Below, piece after piece: positions 43,180 to 51,740 of a stretch of 64,000 nt of DNA (within the stretch, counting starts at the first letter, position 1; every line of letters starts with the position of its first letter). A program made the translations under genes and the position numbers. The notes under the pieces were generated by a model. The model was not told where the DNA came from, ran no database searches, and was given only the letters and a program-made list of their open reading frames with translations. Source of the stretch: Sulfurimicrobium sp964384915 (GTDB taxonomy: Bacteria > Pseudomonadota > Gammaproteobacteria > Burkholderiales > Sulfuricellaceae); the NCBI GenBank assembly GCA_964384915.1, contig CAYLMA010000001.1, positions 1 to 64,000 of the forward strand, read 5' to 3'.

Positions 43180-46136
43180 GCCCCCCGCGACAGTTCGCGC
43201 AGCGCCTGCGCCAGTTGCATCGCCGTTTCCCGCGAGGACTGCACCGTGTGCGGCTTGCCGCCCACGTGAAAGCGCAGGTCGACCACGTCCCGCGCCGGCG
43301 TGCCGTGGTCGCCAGCCATCATCGCCACCTGGCTCACCGTATTGCCCACCGCCCCGCCTGCAGCGAAGCGTGGCATGGCGGGCAGGAACCCCGCGTTGAG
43401 CGAAGCGAAGAAGGCCTCGCCGAACTTGCGCACGCTGGCCGCCCGGATCACGAATTCGCCGTGGGAGAGCAGCGCCGGCACCGAATCCGAGGTCTCGGTA
43501 CCCGGCCCGAAGATGCGCCCCGACATTCGCCGAAATCCCTCGGCGACGGCCTGCCCACCTTCGGCCAGCTTCTGGATCAGGCCACCCTGGGCATTGGTGT
43601 AGACCTTGGTGACGTAGATCGTGTGGGTGCTGGAGGTCGGCCGCAGCAGTTCCGATACGGCCGCCCGATACTGATTCAGGTCGGGCTGCACGGTGTGCGT
43701 AGCCGAGGTCGGGGCTGACAAGACCGTCTTGGCATCCAGCGCGAACGACGCCAGCTGCTGTCGGGGCTGATCGAAGGACACCAGCGCCGGGATCTCGACG
43801 TTGGCGCTGGCCAGCGTGCCCTTGAGCCGGTCGATGTCGGCAATGACCTGACTCGTGTCGGCCTCGACCTTGGCTAGCAGTTGCAGGTTGTCCGTGTCGG
43901 ACTGGAGTTTCTCCAGGGAGGCTTGCGCCTCCTTGGTGTCGACCTGAATCTTGGCGACCAACTGCTGCGCCTCGGTCAGCGCCTTGAGTTTTTCGATGCC
44001 GGCCTTGGCGGCCTCGATGTCGACCTCGAGCTTGAGTTTATCCTGCGCGAGCAATTGGCTCCGCAGCTTGTCCAGTTCGTCGGAAACAGAGGCGAGTGCC
44101 CGCTTGGCTTCGTCGGCACCCTGGCCAGCTGCGCTGGCAGCCTGCTTGTGCGCGTCGCCCAAGCCCTTCAAGGCCGCATCGGCAATGCCGGCGGCCTCCT
44201 TGATCTCGCCGATGGCGGTCGCGGCCGCCTGCCCCTCCGACACCACGGTCTGGGTCACCGTCTTGCCGTTCTGCTCGACCTGGCGGGTCACCGCCGAGGC
44301 GGTACGCTCGGCCAGGGCGATGGCTTCCTCGGCAAGTTTGCGGGCCTGCTCGTAGTTGCCGGCGGCGAGTGCCGCGCGGGCCTGCGCCTGCTTCTCATCG
44401 ATCTGGCGCAGCCGATCCTGATAGGCCGCGTACTCGTCCATCCCCTTACGGGACAGTTCGCGGATGCGATCCTCGACCGACAGGCGCAGGTTGAGCCGGG
44501 CTTCGTCGGCCGCCTTCGCGGCTTGCAGGTGCCGCTGCTCCTCCGCAATCAGCCGGTCGACGGTGGCACGGTAGGCGGACTCCAGTTGGGAGTAGATGGC
44601 GATGCGCGCTTCGACCGCCTGCCGCTCGATGGCCTGCACGTCCTGACCGGCAGCGCGGGCAAGCGCCACTGCCTGACCGTAGGTGGCCTTCCAGGCCGAC
44701 TCCATCTGCCGCGCCCCGGCTTCCACTGCCGCGAGTTTTTCGCGCTCAGCAGAGAGCAATGCTTGGGCCGACTCGCGGATGGCAACCGCCTCGGATCGTG
44801 CTGCATTCTGCGCCGCCGCTTCCTGCCGTTTGTAGTTCGACTCGATCTCGGCGACACGGGCATCCCAGATCGCCTTGATGTCGGCGGCGACCTGTTTGTA
44901 GCTGGCCGAGAGTTGCTTGACGGTTTCGGCGGCTTTCTTGGTTTCGGCGTCGAGCGCCTGCCGGATGGCTTCACCGGCTTGGGTGGCCGCGCCCTGGATG
45001 GCGCGCAGCGCATCTGCCGTGCCAGGCAATGCCGCCTTCAATCTCTCGGCGGCCTGTGCCGCCAGCATCATCTGGGTTTTGACGGAGAGCGTGCCGGTAT
45101 TGGCCAGTTCCTCCATCGCCGCCGACAGTTGCTGCAACTGCTGGCGCTGCCGGTTCATCTCATCGATGGCGCGGTTGGTTTCGCGGATGTCCTGCACCAT
45201 ATTGACGATGCCGCGCCCCATCTCCCAGACAGCCACAGCGGCGAGCACCGGCAGGAATCGCATGAAAGCCGCCTTCAGTACCGCCAAGGCACTACCCAAC
45301 GCCGCCACTGCCGCGACGCCCTTGACGGCCAACACAGCGACGATGATCTCGCCGAGTACCCGCAGCACGGCCATGATCTCCTCGCCGTGGGAGGCCAATG
45401 CCACCAGGGTGTCGGCCAGTTTCTGCAAGGCCGGCAGCGCTGCTTCTGCCACCTTCATGGCGATGCCGGACAGGGCCTGCTTCACCGTATCGAGGGTGTC
45501 GTTGAACTTTTCGGCGGCCTTGGCGGTATCGCCACTGATCTCGAGGCCCAGTTCCTTGAACTTCTGCTTCAACTGCTCGATGCCGGCCCGCCCCTGGTTG
45601 AGGAACGGAATCAGCTCGACGCCGCTCTTACCAAAGAGCTTGACCGCCAGCGCCGATTTCTCGGCCCCATCGGGCATCGCGGCGAAGGCGTCGGCGAGGT
45701 CGAGCAGCACCTCCTCGGTCGGGCGCAGTTGGCCGGCGGCATCTTTGACCGAGACGCCCAGCCGGCTGAAGGTCTCGACCTGTTCTTTGGATCCGCCCGC
45801 CGCCTCGACCATCGCGGTCGCCAGCTTTTGCATTCCCTTGGCCAGACCCTCCAGCGAAATGCCGGACTGCTCGGCGATGGGTTTCAGCAGCGACAGCGAT
45901 TCGACCGAGATGCCGGTTTTCTGCGAGAGCTTGGAGAGGTTGTCGGCGGTATCGAGCGCCGCCTTGCCAGCGGCAACCAGCGCACCCAGCGACAAGGCCG
46001 CACCCAAGCCTGCCAGCACACCGTTGACCTTGCTGGCTGCGGTCGACAAACCTTCCAGGTTGCCCTTGACCGAGGCAAGCGCCGACTTGGTCTGGTCGAT
46101 GGCAGTGATGAGGATTTGGGCGCGGTCAGAGGCCAC
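43176..46136 (-). CDS. Phage tail tape-measure protein
   Basis: A 986-residue protein. The N-terminus is typical of the family (ILITAIDQTKSALASVKGNLEGLSTAASKVNGVLAGLGAAL), followed by KTGISVESLSLLKPIAEQSGISLEGLAKGMQKL and PFLNQGRAGIEQLKQKF. Hydrophobic segments lie near residues 260-310, and a long Ala/Glu/Gln coiled-coil region runs on to about residue 850. Its length sets tail length, so the tail should be that of a long-tailed siphovirus. It is preceded by the gpG/gpGT pair and DUF6441 as expected. Confidence 0.94.
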   Translation of the reverse strand: MASDRAQILITAIDQTKSALASVKGNLEGLSTAASKVNGVLAGLGAALSLGALVAAGKAALDTADNLSKLSQKTGISVESLSLLKPIAEQSGISLEGLAKGMQKLATAMVEAAGGSKEQVETFSRLGVSVKDAAGQLRPTEEVLLDLADAFAAMPDGAEKSALAVKLFGKSGVELIPFLNQGRAGIEQLKQKFKELGLEISGDTAKAAEKFNDTLDTVKQALSGIAMKVAEAALPALQKLADTLVALASHGEEIMAVLRVLGEIIVAVLAVKGVAAVAALGSALAVLKAAFMRFLPVLAAVAVWEMGRGIVNMVQDIRETNRAIDEMNRQRQQLQQLSAAMEELANTGTLSVKTQMMLAAQAAERLKAALPGTADALRAIQGAATQAGEAIRQALDAETKKAAETVKQLSASYKQVAADIKAIWDARVAEIESNYKRQEAAAQNAARSEAVAIRESAQALLSAEREKLAAVEAGARQMESAWKATYGQAVALARAAGQDVQAIERQAVEARIAIYSQLESAYRATVDRLIAEEQRHLQAAKAADEARLNLRLSVEDRIRELSRKGMDEYAAYQDRLRQIDEKQAQARAALAAGNYEQARKLAEEAIALAERTASAVTRQVEQNGKTVTQTVVSEGQAAATAIGEIKEAAGIADAALKGLGDAHKQAASAAGQGADEAKRALASVSDELDKLRSQLLAQDKLKLEVDIEAAKAGIEKLKALTEAQQLVAKIQVDTKEAQASLEKLQSDTDNLQLLAKVEADTSQVIADIDRLKGTLASANVEIPALVSFDQPRQQLASFALDAKTVLSAPTSATHTVQPDLNQYRAAVSELLRPTSSTHTIYVTKVYTNAQGGLIQKLAEGGQAVAEGFRRMSGRIFGPGTETSDSVPALLSHGEFVIRAASVRKFGEAFFASLNAGFLPAMPRFAAGGAVGNTVSQVAMMAGDHGTPARDVVDLRFHVGGKPHTVQSSRETAMQLAQALRELSRGA

Positions 46137-46139
46137 GGG

Positions 46140-46793
46140 TTACAGACCTTTTGCGTTCAGTTGTTGCAGGATGGCGGTGGAGAGCTTGGGCATTTGCGAG
46201 CGCACGATGCCTGGCAGATCGAAGCGACCTCGCAGGGTCACGCTCGGAACCAGCACGGCGATAGGAATTTCCTGGCCACGCTTGATCGACTTCGCGCCGG
46301 ATCGACCCCGTTCCGCACGCTTGAAGCGACGCAGTTCGCTGGTGTTGTCCTTGATGTTCTCGGCCATCAGGATCACCTTGCCGTTCTTCTCGATGAAGAA
46401 GGCGTTGCCGGCGCGCATCAGGCCATCGATCACGCGGCGGAAGGCCTTGCGCCCGATGCGCTGATGTTCGGGCAGAAGCGGGATCAGCATTCGCCCGCCG
46501 ATGCTGCCGCCACGGACGTGGATGCCCAGCCAGGAAATGCGCGAGCCGATCAGCAGTGCCGGGAATTTCTCTGGGCTGCCGGCGTAGAGCTTGTGCCGCA
46601 TCGACTTCAAGAATCCTGCCTTCCTCACCTTGAAGACCGACTGCATCCGAGCCTGGGCCGCTTGGGCGATCTCCTTGCCTGCGGTCTTCATCCCGGCCTC
46701 AACCGCCTTGCGAATCGCCCGGCGCTTCTCCGGTACCCAACTGTCGAGCCGCTTCGGATCGAGCAGCCCCGAAGTGATGAGCGACAGTTTCAT
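46140..46793 (-). CDS. DUF6441-like phage protein upstream of tape measure
   Basis: A 217-residue basic protein beginning MKLSLITSG. It has a helical N-terminal part (REAVEAGMKTAGKEI-like) and a C-terminal basic domain (RFKRAERGRSGAKSIKRGQEIPIAVLVPSV). Placement just before the tape measure and the N-terminus suggest the DUF6441 family. That call is by eye. The ATG overlaps the gpGT stop as ATGA. Confidence 0.7.
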   Translation of the reverse strand: MKLSLITSGLLDPKRLDSWVPEKRRAIRKAVEAGMKTAGKEIAQAAQARMQSVFKVRKAGFLKSMRHKLYAGSPEKFPALLIGSRISWLGIHVRGGSIGGRMLIPLLPEHQRIGRKAFRRVIDGLMRAGNAFFIEKNGKVILMAENIKDNTSELRRFKRAERGRSGAKSIKRGQEIPIAVLVPSVTLRGRFDLPGIVRSQMPKLSTAILQQLNAKGL

Positions 46794-47361
46794 GGCTTCA
46801 GTTCTCGCACGAGGGATTTGATTTCGTTGCTGCCGCCGCGCACGGCCGTCACCAGCAAGGCAAACTGCCCCGCGAGGTCTTCCCGCTCGGCGCGTTCGGC
46901 GGCAACCAAGAACGCCCGCACCTGCGCGAGCGTGTAGGTCAGGACATCGGGATAGCGGTGTCCGGCCCGGAGGAGCCGGGCGATGGCGTCGCTCCAGGGA
47001 TCACCGTTCCGATCCGCTGGCTGACCCGCGTGATTTCCGGAACCACGCGGCGGATAAAAAAATCCGCATTGGCTCCGAACACCGCCTCGGCGAGCCGGAT
47101 GGCATCGTCCAAGGCGAGGGCCGCCACCCACTCCGGCGGCCGGCGACAGGCGATGGCCAGCGCCAGGATCACTGCCTCGCCATCCTCGGACAGCAGGCGC
47201 AGCCAGTCGGGATCGGCGGTGAGCTTCCCAGCGAAGGGACGGACGGTGCGGGCGAAGATCGGCAGTTCGCCCACCTTGAGCGGCGTGATGTCGAGGGTTT
47301 CGCCGCCGATGATCACGGTCTCGGGTACCGGCGGCAGCGCGGCAAAGGTATCGTCAGTCAT
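46790..47361 (-). CDS. Predicted gpGT-type fusion made by -1 frameshifting
   Basis: Translation starts as for the gpG-like gene. At the heptamer T-TTT-TTT (47062-47056) a -1 slip joins the second frame, giving a product of about 190 residues: 102 shared residues, then YPPRGSGNH... through DAIARLLRAGHRYPDVLTYTLAQVRAFLVAAERAERED to ELKP. The second frame has no credible independent start. Such fusions chaperone the tape measure during tail assembly in lambda-like phages. The shifting itself is predicted, not observed. Confidence 0.75.
46939..47361 (-). CDS. Tail assembly chaperone, gpG-like
   Basis: A 140-residue protein (MTDDTFAALPPVPETVIIGGETLDITPLKVGELPIFARTVRPF...) matching the small tail-chaperone type encoded between the tail tube and the tape measure. 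The ATG at 47361 is preferred to a GTG nine bases upstream. A run of seven T lies after residue 100 in the right phase for a -1 slip. The unshifted frame ends after PDTAIPMS. Confidence 0.85.
   Translation of the reverse strand: MTDDTFAALPPVPETVIIGGETLDITPLKVGELPIFARTVRPFAGKLTADPDWLRLLSEDGEAVILALAIACRRPPEWVAALALDDAIRLAEAVFGANADFFIRRVVPEITRVSQRIGTVIPGATPSPGSSGPDTAIPMS
47056..47062 (-). other. Slippery heptamer TTTTTTT for -1 frameshift
   Basis: On the minus strand the codons GAT-TTT-TTT-ATC contain T-TTT-TTT, a classic X-XXY-YYZ site. Slipping back one base leads into an 88-codon open frame. Confidence 0.75.
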
Positions 47362-47366
47362 GGCGA

Positions 47367-48122
47367 TCACCCGAGCTGGACGATGCGACCGAACTGGCCG
47401 AGCACCGCGTCGTAGGGTTTGGTGGAATCGGCCAGCAGCGAGCCTTCCATCTCGAACTTGTTGAGGTCGTTCGAGATGATGTCGAACTTCTTCAACGGGT
47501 CGAAGGCCACACGGTATAACTCGATCAGCACCTTGGCGTTGCTCGCCGCCGTATTGACGCCTTCGAGGCGCAGGAATCGTTCCGGCAAGGGTTGCGTAAA
47601 GATGCCGATCTCGGTCACCGCACCGTAGGTGTAGCTGGCTTTGAACGGTGCGGTCAGACCCGTAGTGTCGAGGAACTGGATGGCACCGAAATCCACATCC
47701 GCCGTGTAGTGCGTACCCAGCGTCAACGTGGCCGGCGTACCTGCCGAATCCACCACCGACAAAGCCGAGACCTTGGGATGGGCGAGGAAATAGCGGTCAC
47801 CAACGACTGGGGTGGTGCCTCCGACTGGCTCATCGGTGACGCTGCCGCCGGTGCCGGTTTCGTGATTGCCATAGAGGGCCAGAGCGAGGTTCTCCTTGGT
47901 GAACTCCTCGATGGTCAGGGCCACTGTGGCGGACTTCTGTTTCACCAGGCGCAGATCGACGGCGCGCTGGCCGGTCTGGCTTTCATAGTGCTCGATGACG
48001 TCGGTCTTGAGGGACAGCGACAGATCGGCCACGTTGCCCGGCGTGCGGACATTGATCGGTTCGCCATTGGCGTTGCGTTCGCCAAGATAGACCCGGCCTT
48101 GGAACGATGCGTAGTAGGACAT
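47367..48122 (-). CDS. Major tail tube protein
   Basis: A 251-residue beta-rich protein (MSYYASFQGRVYLGERNANGEP..., ALTIEEFTKENLALALYG, and a later PLKKFDIISNDLNKFEMEGSLLAD). This is the pattern of siphoviral tail tube proteins. The central Gly/Thr-rich segment may form an exposed loop. It precedes the gpG-like chaperone and follows the terminator-type tail genes, which supports the assignment. Confidence 0.85.
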   Translation of the reverse strand: MSYYASFQGRVYLGERNANGEPINVRTPGNVADLSLSLKTDVIEHYESQTGQRAVDLRLVKQKSATVALTIEEFTKENLALALYGNHETGTGGSVTDEPVGGTTPVVGDRYFLAHPKVSALSVVDSAGTPATLTLGTHYTADVDFGAIQFLDTTGLTAPFKASYTYGAVTEIGIFTQPLPERFLRLEGVNTAASNAKVLIELYRVAFDPLKKFDIISNDLNKFEMEGSLLADSTKPYDAVLGQFGRIVQLG

Positions 48123-48128
48123 GGTGGG

Positions 48129-48326
48129 TTACTCCTTTGGGGGCTTGGCGATCTTCACCGAGGCATCGAGTGCATCCGGTGCCGGCTCGGAGCGCTGGGT
48201 GGCGGGTTCGCCGATCCGGTGGTCGATCAACCAGCGGCCGGTATGCTCGTCCACGTCGAGGACGTGGCCGGCGGGGTAGGCCACCCCGGCGTGGGTATGG
48301 GTGATGAGAAGTTTCAGCTTGGGCAT
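48129..48326 (-). CDS. Small phage protein, DUF7210-like
   Basis: A 65-residue protein (MPKLKLLITHTHAGVAYPAGHVLDVDEHTGRWLIDHRIGEP...). A motif of the type H.HAG..Y.AGD.I.VDE.TARWLI is known from small proteins next to tail tube genes. The family name is tentative. The ATG at 48326 has GGAGG upstream and follows the terminator-like gene closely. Confidence 0.65.
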   Translation of the reverse strand: MPKLKLLITHTHAGVAYPAGHVLDVDEHTGRWLIDHRIGEPATQRSEPAPDALDASVKIAKPPKE

Positions 48327-48327
48327 G

Positions 48328-48756
48328 TCAGCCTCCTTGAGTGATGTCGGAAATGAGGGTGCGGTAGGTGATGCGGTAAATGGCCGGGATGGCGATGGCG
48401 TCGATGTCGGCGTCCTCGGCTTGGTAGTCGGCATCCATCTCGACGACCCCGAGTGCCAGACTGCCGAGCGTGCTGTCTGCGAACAGGGCGACGTGAGCAC
48501 GGCAGATCAGGTCGTCGACCACGGCATGGCCGTCGGTCGGATCACGGGCGAGACCTACGAGCCGCAAGACGAGCTCGCGTTCCATGCGGTCATTGCTGCG
48601 CTTCACCGGTGCATCGGACTCGACGATCACGACGAGGGCCGGCGTCTGCTCGCGCGGGATGGCCGTGGTGGGTTGACGCATCACCACGATAGGCGCCAAC
48701 GCCGTCCCACACCGTGCCACAACCTCGCGCACAATCCGTTCACGCACCGAGTTCAT
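48328..48756 (-). CDS. Tail terminator-like protein (gpU position)
   Basis: A 142-residue protein (MNSVRERIVREVVARCGTALAPIVVMRQPTTAIPREQTPALVVIVESD..., then ELVLRLVGLARD and YRITYRTLISD). It has the size, helix-strand pattern and map position of lambda gpU-like tail terminators, between the head-tail connector and the tail tube. The ATG at 48756 overlaps the connector stop by four bases. Confidence 0.7.
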   Translation of the reverse strand: MNSVRERIVREVVARCGTALAPIVVMRQPTTAIPREQTPALVVIVESDAPVKRSNDRMERELVLRLVGLARDPTDGHAVVDDLICRAHVALFADSTLGSLALGVVEMDADYQAEDADIDAIAIPAIYRITYRTLISDITQGG

Positions 48757-49037
48757 GGCAACCTCGCGAGCTTTGCCCGGCACTCGTTGCCGTCCCGCAG
48801 CGCAATGACCTCGCGCACGCGGTAGGGGTGGCCCGCGATCTCGACCGTATCCCCGACGGTGAGCAGCAGACGCACGGTCGGGTACTCGATCTCGTAATCG
48901 CGTGTGAGCGCCAGACCGTCGAGCACCGTCTCGTCGGGTGCGCGGAAACCGCACTCGACGATCAGTGTGCCGACCTTGACGGCGGTGAGCAGACCAGCGC
49001 GGGCGGCCGCGTCGTACAGATCAGCCACGGCTACCAT
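48753..49037 (-). CDS. Head-tail joining protein (gpFII-like position)
   Basis: A 94-residue protein starting MVAVADLYDAAARAGLL, with a beta-rich second half (VRLLLTVGDTVEIAGHPYRVREVIALRDG). Its size and position directly after the major capsid gene fit a head completion or head-tail joining protein of the gpFII type. The start shares one base with the capsid stop (TGATG). Confidence 0.7.
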   Translation of the reverse strand: MVAVADLYDAAARAGLLTAVKVGTLIVECGFRAPDETVLDGLALTRDYEIEYPTVRLLLTVGDTVEIAGHPYRVREVIALRDGNECRAKLARLP

Positions 49038-50041
49038 CAGGCACTCGTCAGCTTCACCAGAACCCCGGGCCGGTGACACATCGGCAGCGGGTTGGACTGG
49101 GTGTGCAGATCCGTGCCACGTTCGAACTTGCGCGGCTCCTGCTTCGCGTAGAGCGGCTGGCCGAGGGTATTCACTGTCTCGTTAAAGTCCGCCGGCGCGA
49201 AGTAGGTGGCGAAGGTGTCAATCGTACCCAGAGGGAAGGCATGCGCTTCACCCGGGGCGATGAACTTGCGCACCGTGCCGTTGATGTCGCTGGCCTGGCC
49301 GCGATACTCCTCGAAGGTGATGCCGGCGAAGGTGAAACCGGAGCGCACGTCGTTGATCAGGATCGCGCCCTGCTGCCAGTTGGCGTAGGCCGTCTTGACC
49401 TCCTTGTGGGTGGTGAGTGCCCGGAAGAAATCGGGCGAGCAGAGCACATGCACGCCGGTCATGAACTCGCCCATGAGGCCGTCCTCGATGGCGGCGAGCA
49501 CGTCGTAGCAGTGCCCCTTGATTTCGCTGTTGGCGTTGGCGAGGTCGAAGTTCACCGCCTGGGGGGTGATGCCGAACTCGGTGTAGAGATCGTAGATGGT
49601 GCTGCCGTCGGCATCCAGGATCTGGCCCTTGAGTGCGCCCATGCGCAGGTGCTCCAGGGTGATGGCGTGCTTGTTGCGCATGGTCTCCAGGTGCCGGGCC
49701 ATGACGCCAGCGATCGCCTCCATCTCGGTCTCCGAGCCGAAAGCGCGGATGCCCTGCACCTCCTCGGGTAGCACCACGTCGTCATGCGGGATGTGGGGGA
49801 TGACGAAGGAGCGCAGCTTGCGGTTGCCGCGCTCGCCCACCGTGCCCGGCGAGCCGGGCGGCTTGGTGGGCAGGAGGTTGAGGCGGCCGGCGTACTCCTC
49901 GACGATGATCTGCCGGGTGCGCACCGGCTTGGCCGGGATGAGCCCCAACTGCTCGATACGACCGTAGCGGTTGGGGACGAGATTGATGGCCGTGGTAAGG
50001 CTTGCCATGGCGAAGCCGGGGTTGTCGAAGGGATTCTGCAT
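49037..50041 (-). CDS. Major capsid protein, lambda gpE family
   Basis: A 334-residue major capsid protein of the HK97-fold lambda E family. Typical features are SLTTAINLVPNRYGRIEQLGL near the N-terminus, ITLEHLRMGALKGQILDADGS in the middle and AHAFPLGTIDTFATYFAPADFNETVNTLGQPLYAK near the C-terminus. It forms the capsid shell after maturation. A GGAGATATG-type site precedes the ATG. Confidence 0.93.
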   Translation of the reverse strand: MQNPFDNPGFAMASLTTAINLVPNRYGRIEQLGLIPAKPVRTRQIIVEEYAGRLNLLPTKPPGSPGTVGERGNRKLRSFVIPHIPHDDVVLPEEVQGIRAFGSETEMEAIAGVMARHLETMRNKHAITLEHLRMGALKGQILDADGSTIYDLYTEFGITPQAVNFDLANANSEIKGHCYDVLAAIEDGLMGEFMTGVHVLCSPDFFRALTTHKEVKTAYANWQQGAILINDVRSGFTFAGITFEEYRGQASDINGTVRKFIAPGEAHAFPLGTIDTFATYFAPADFNETVNTLGQPLYAKQEPRKFERGTDLHTQSNPLPMCHRPGVLVKLTSA

Positions 50042-50062
50042 TTCATATCTCCAGAATGACGA

Positions 50063-50082
50063 AACCCGCCGGATGGCGGGCT
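50063..50082 (-). terminator. Hairpin between decoration and capsid genes
   Basis: CCCGCC (50065-50070) and GGCGGG (50075-50080) pair around GGAT, flanked by A/T-rich bases on both sides. It lies between gpD and gpE in the late operon and may give partial termination or protect mRNA ends. Confidence 0.5.
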
Positions 50083-50108
50083 TCTTTGGAACGAAGGGAT
50101 GGGTCGGA

Positions 50109-50486
50109 TCAGGCTGCGTCGCGCACCAGAATGCCGAGGGCGATAAGCTGTTCCTCCGCAGCCGCCTTCTGCGGCACGGTGATACCGGCTGGCCAGATCA
50201 GGGTGCCTCGCGCGACGATGGCGTGGCGTGCCACCGCGATGGCGTCGTCCCGATCGATCAGGGTCGCATCGGTGTCTGCAGCGAGTACGCCCACGGCCGC
50301 TTCGGTACCGTCGGTTGCGGTCGGTGCCAGGGCATACAGCTTACCGTCGGCGGTTTTCCTGCCGAGCACGGTGCCGAGTTGCAGATTCTGGCCGGCGGCG
50401 ACGGTGACGGCCTCGCGGGAATAGAGGTTCGGTGCCTCATACTTCAAGAGGTCGCCGAGATTCTTGCTCTGGGTGATGGCGGGCAT
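50109..50486 (-). CDS. Head decoration protein, lambda gpD family
   Basis: A 125-residue protein with the gpD pattern (NLYSREAVTVAAGQNLQLGTVLGRKTADGKLYAL, then GVLAADTDATLIDRDDAIAVARHAIVARG). It stabilises the expanded capsid by binding the threefold sites. It sits between the protease/scaffold gene and the major capsid gene exactly as in lambda. Confidence 0.92.
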   Translation of the reverse strand: MPAITQSKNLGDLLKYEAPNLYSREAVTVAAGQNLQLGTVLGRKTADGKLYALAPTATDGTEAAVGVLAADTDATLIDRDDAIAVARHAIVARGTLIWPAGITVPQKAAAEEQLIALGILVRDAA

Positions 50487-50489
50487 GAC

Positions 50490-50831
50490 TTACTCCTTGG
50501 TGGTGAGTTTCTTGATGGCAGCGACCACGGGCGAAGACTCGGGACGCTGGGACACATCGGTACCGGCTTCAGGGCTGATGGTCGAGTGGATGGGAGTGGC
50601 TTCCGACCGGATGGCCTTGGCCTCACACAGCACTCGGCGCACCTCCGCCTCGCTCTTGCCTTCTGCAATGAATGCGGCAGCCTTGTCGGGACAGCCGGCG
50701 ATCAGGCATAGCTCGGCGATGGCCTGTGCGGATTGGGTGACTTCGCGGCGGGCTTCGGCGACCCGATCTGCCAACTGGGCGACCGCCTCATCCACGCTGA
50801 TCATTTCTACTTGCACTTCTTTTTCGGACAT
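50490..50831 (-). CDS. Nested scaffold protein (Nu3-like), in-frame internal start
   Basis: An ATG at residue 303 of the S49 protease gene (MSEKEVQVEMISVDEAVAQL...) has GGAG five bases upstream. It would yield a 113-residue helical, acidic protein. This is the arrangement of lambda C/Nu3, where the scaffold is made from an internal start of the protease gene. Expression is predicted from the ribosome binding site only. Confidence 0.65.
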   Translation of the reverse strand: MSEKEVQVEMISVDEAVAQLADRVAEARREVTQSAQAIAELCLIAGCPDKAAAFIAEGKSEAEVRRVLCEAKAIRSEATPIHSTISPEAGTDVSQRPESSPVVAAIKKLTTKE

Positions 50832-51737
50832 AACGTTCTCCAGCGAATGCGTCGCCCCGTTTCGAGACACTGCCCGAGCCGGGGGCGCCTTGCGGCCTCG
50901 GGAGCTGAGGAAATTCGAGAATTCAGCGAGCGTCTGGTCGAGCGTGCCGACGGCATCGGCCAGGCCGGATGCCGTGGCGTTCGGGCCGAAGTAGAGAGCT
51001 GCCTCTGTCGCACGCACTGCCATCTCCGGCAGCCCGCGCATGGCGGCCACATGGCCGACAAAGATGTCGTAGAGCCGATCGACTTCAGTCTGAAGTTCGC
51101 TCTTCGCGGTGTCGGTGAGCGGCTCATGCGGCGAGAAATCATTCTTGTGCCGGCCCGCCGTGATGGCGGTGTAACGGTAGCCCTCGTTGGCATCCTTCAC
51201 CGACTGGTCGATGTGCAGCGCGATCACGCCGATCGAGCCGACGCCACCGGTTTCGGTGACGACGATGCGTTCGGTGGAAGATGCGATGGCGTAGGCGGCT
51301 GAGAAGGCGGCGTCGTTGGCCACCGCCCAGATGGGTTTCACGGCAGCGGCTTCACGCACGCGGCGGGCGAGCTCGAAACTGCCCGACGCCTCGCCACCCG
51401 GCGAATCGACATCCAACAGGATGCCGGTGACACTGGGGTCGGCCAGCGCCGCATCGAGCATCACGCTGATGTCCTGATAACTGGTCAGCCCCGAGGCCGC
51501 CTCCAGCCCCAGGGTGCGTTTCACCAGCGTGCCGTGAATCGGAATCACGGCAATGCCGACAGCGCCTTGCATGTTTGGACGGGGTGCGGGCGCAGCCGCG
51601 AGTAGCGCCGTGGCATCAGCAGGGATCGGGTTGTCGATTCCCAATCGTGGCCCGAGGGCGGACAGGATCACGTCGAGCTTGGCGCGATGGACAAGCAACG
51701 GCGTCCCGAAGATGCGGGAGGCGAGATGTGGCAGCAT
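50490..51737 (-). CDS. Prohead protease, S49 (SppA-like) family
   Basis: A 415-residue serine peptidase of the S49 family (lambda gpC type). The substrate strand is in GILLDVDSPGGEASGS, the catalytic serine S146 is in NDAAFSAAYAIAS and the lysine K198 is in AGRHKNDFSPHEPLT. It processes the portal and scaffold during capsid assembly. The C-terminal third is helical and can be made separately as the scaffold. It starts a few bases after the portal gene ends. Confidence 0.92.
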   Translation of the reverse strand: MLPHLASRIFGTPLLVHRAKLDVILSALGPRLGIDNPIPADATALLAAAPAPRPNMQGAVGIAVIPIHGTLVKRTLGLEAASGLTSYQDISVMLDAALADPSVTGILLDVDSPGGEASGSFELARRVREAAAVKPIWAVANDAAFSAAYAIASSTERIVVTETGGVGSIGVIALHIDQSVKDANEGYRYTAITAGRHKNDFSPHEPLTDTAKSELQTEVDRLYDIFVGHVAAMRGLPEMAVRATEAALYFGPNATASGLADAVGTLDQTLAEFSNFLSSRGRKAPPARAVSRNGATHSLENVMSEKEVQVEMISVDEAVAQLADRVAEARREVTQSAQAIAELCLIAGCPDKAAAFIAEGKSEAEVRRVLCEAKAIRSEATPIHSTISPEAGTDVSQRPESSPVVAAIKKLTTKE

Positions 51738-51740
51738 GAA

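Noticed and set aside
43881..46937. A 1018-codon plus-strand open frame opposite the tape-measure gene
   Set aside because: It is low-complexity, Leu/Gly/Arg/Gln-rich, and mirrors the codon periodicity of the tape-measure gene. It has no start signal or recognisable domain.
46790..47131. The second tail-chaperone frame as an independent gene
   Set aside because: It lacks a credible start or ribosome binding site and is best explained as the frameshifted extension of the gpG-like gene.
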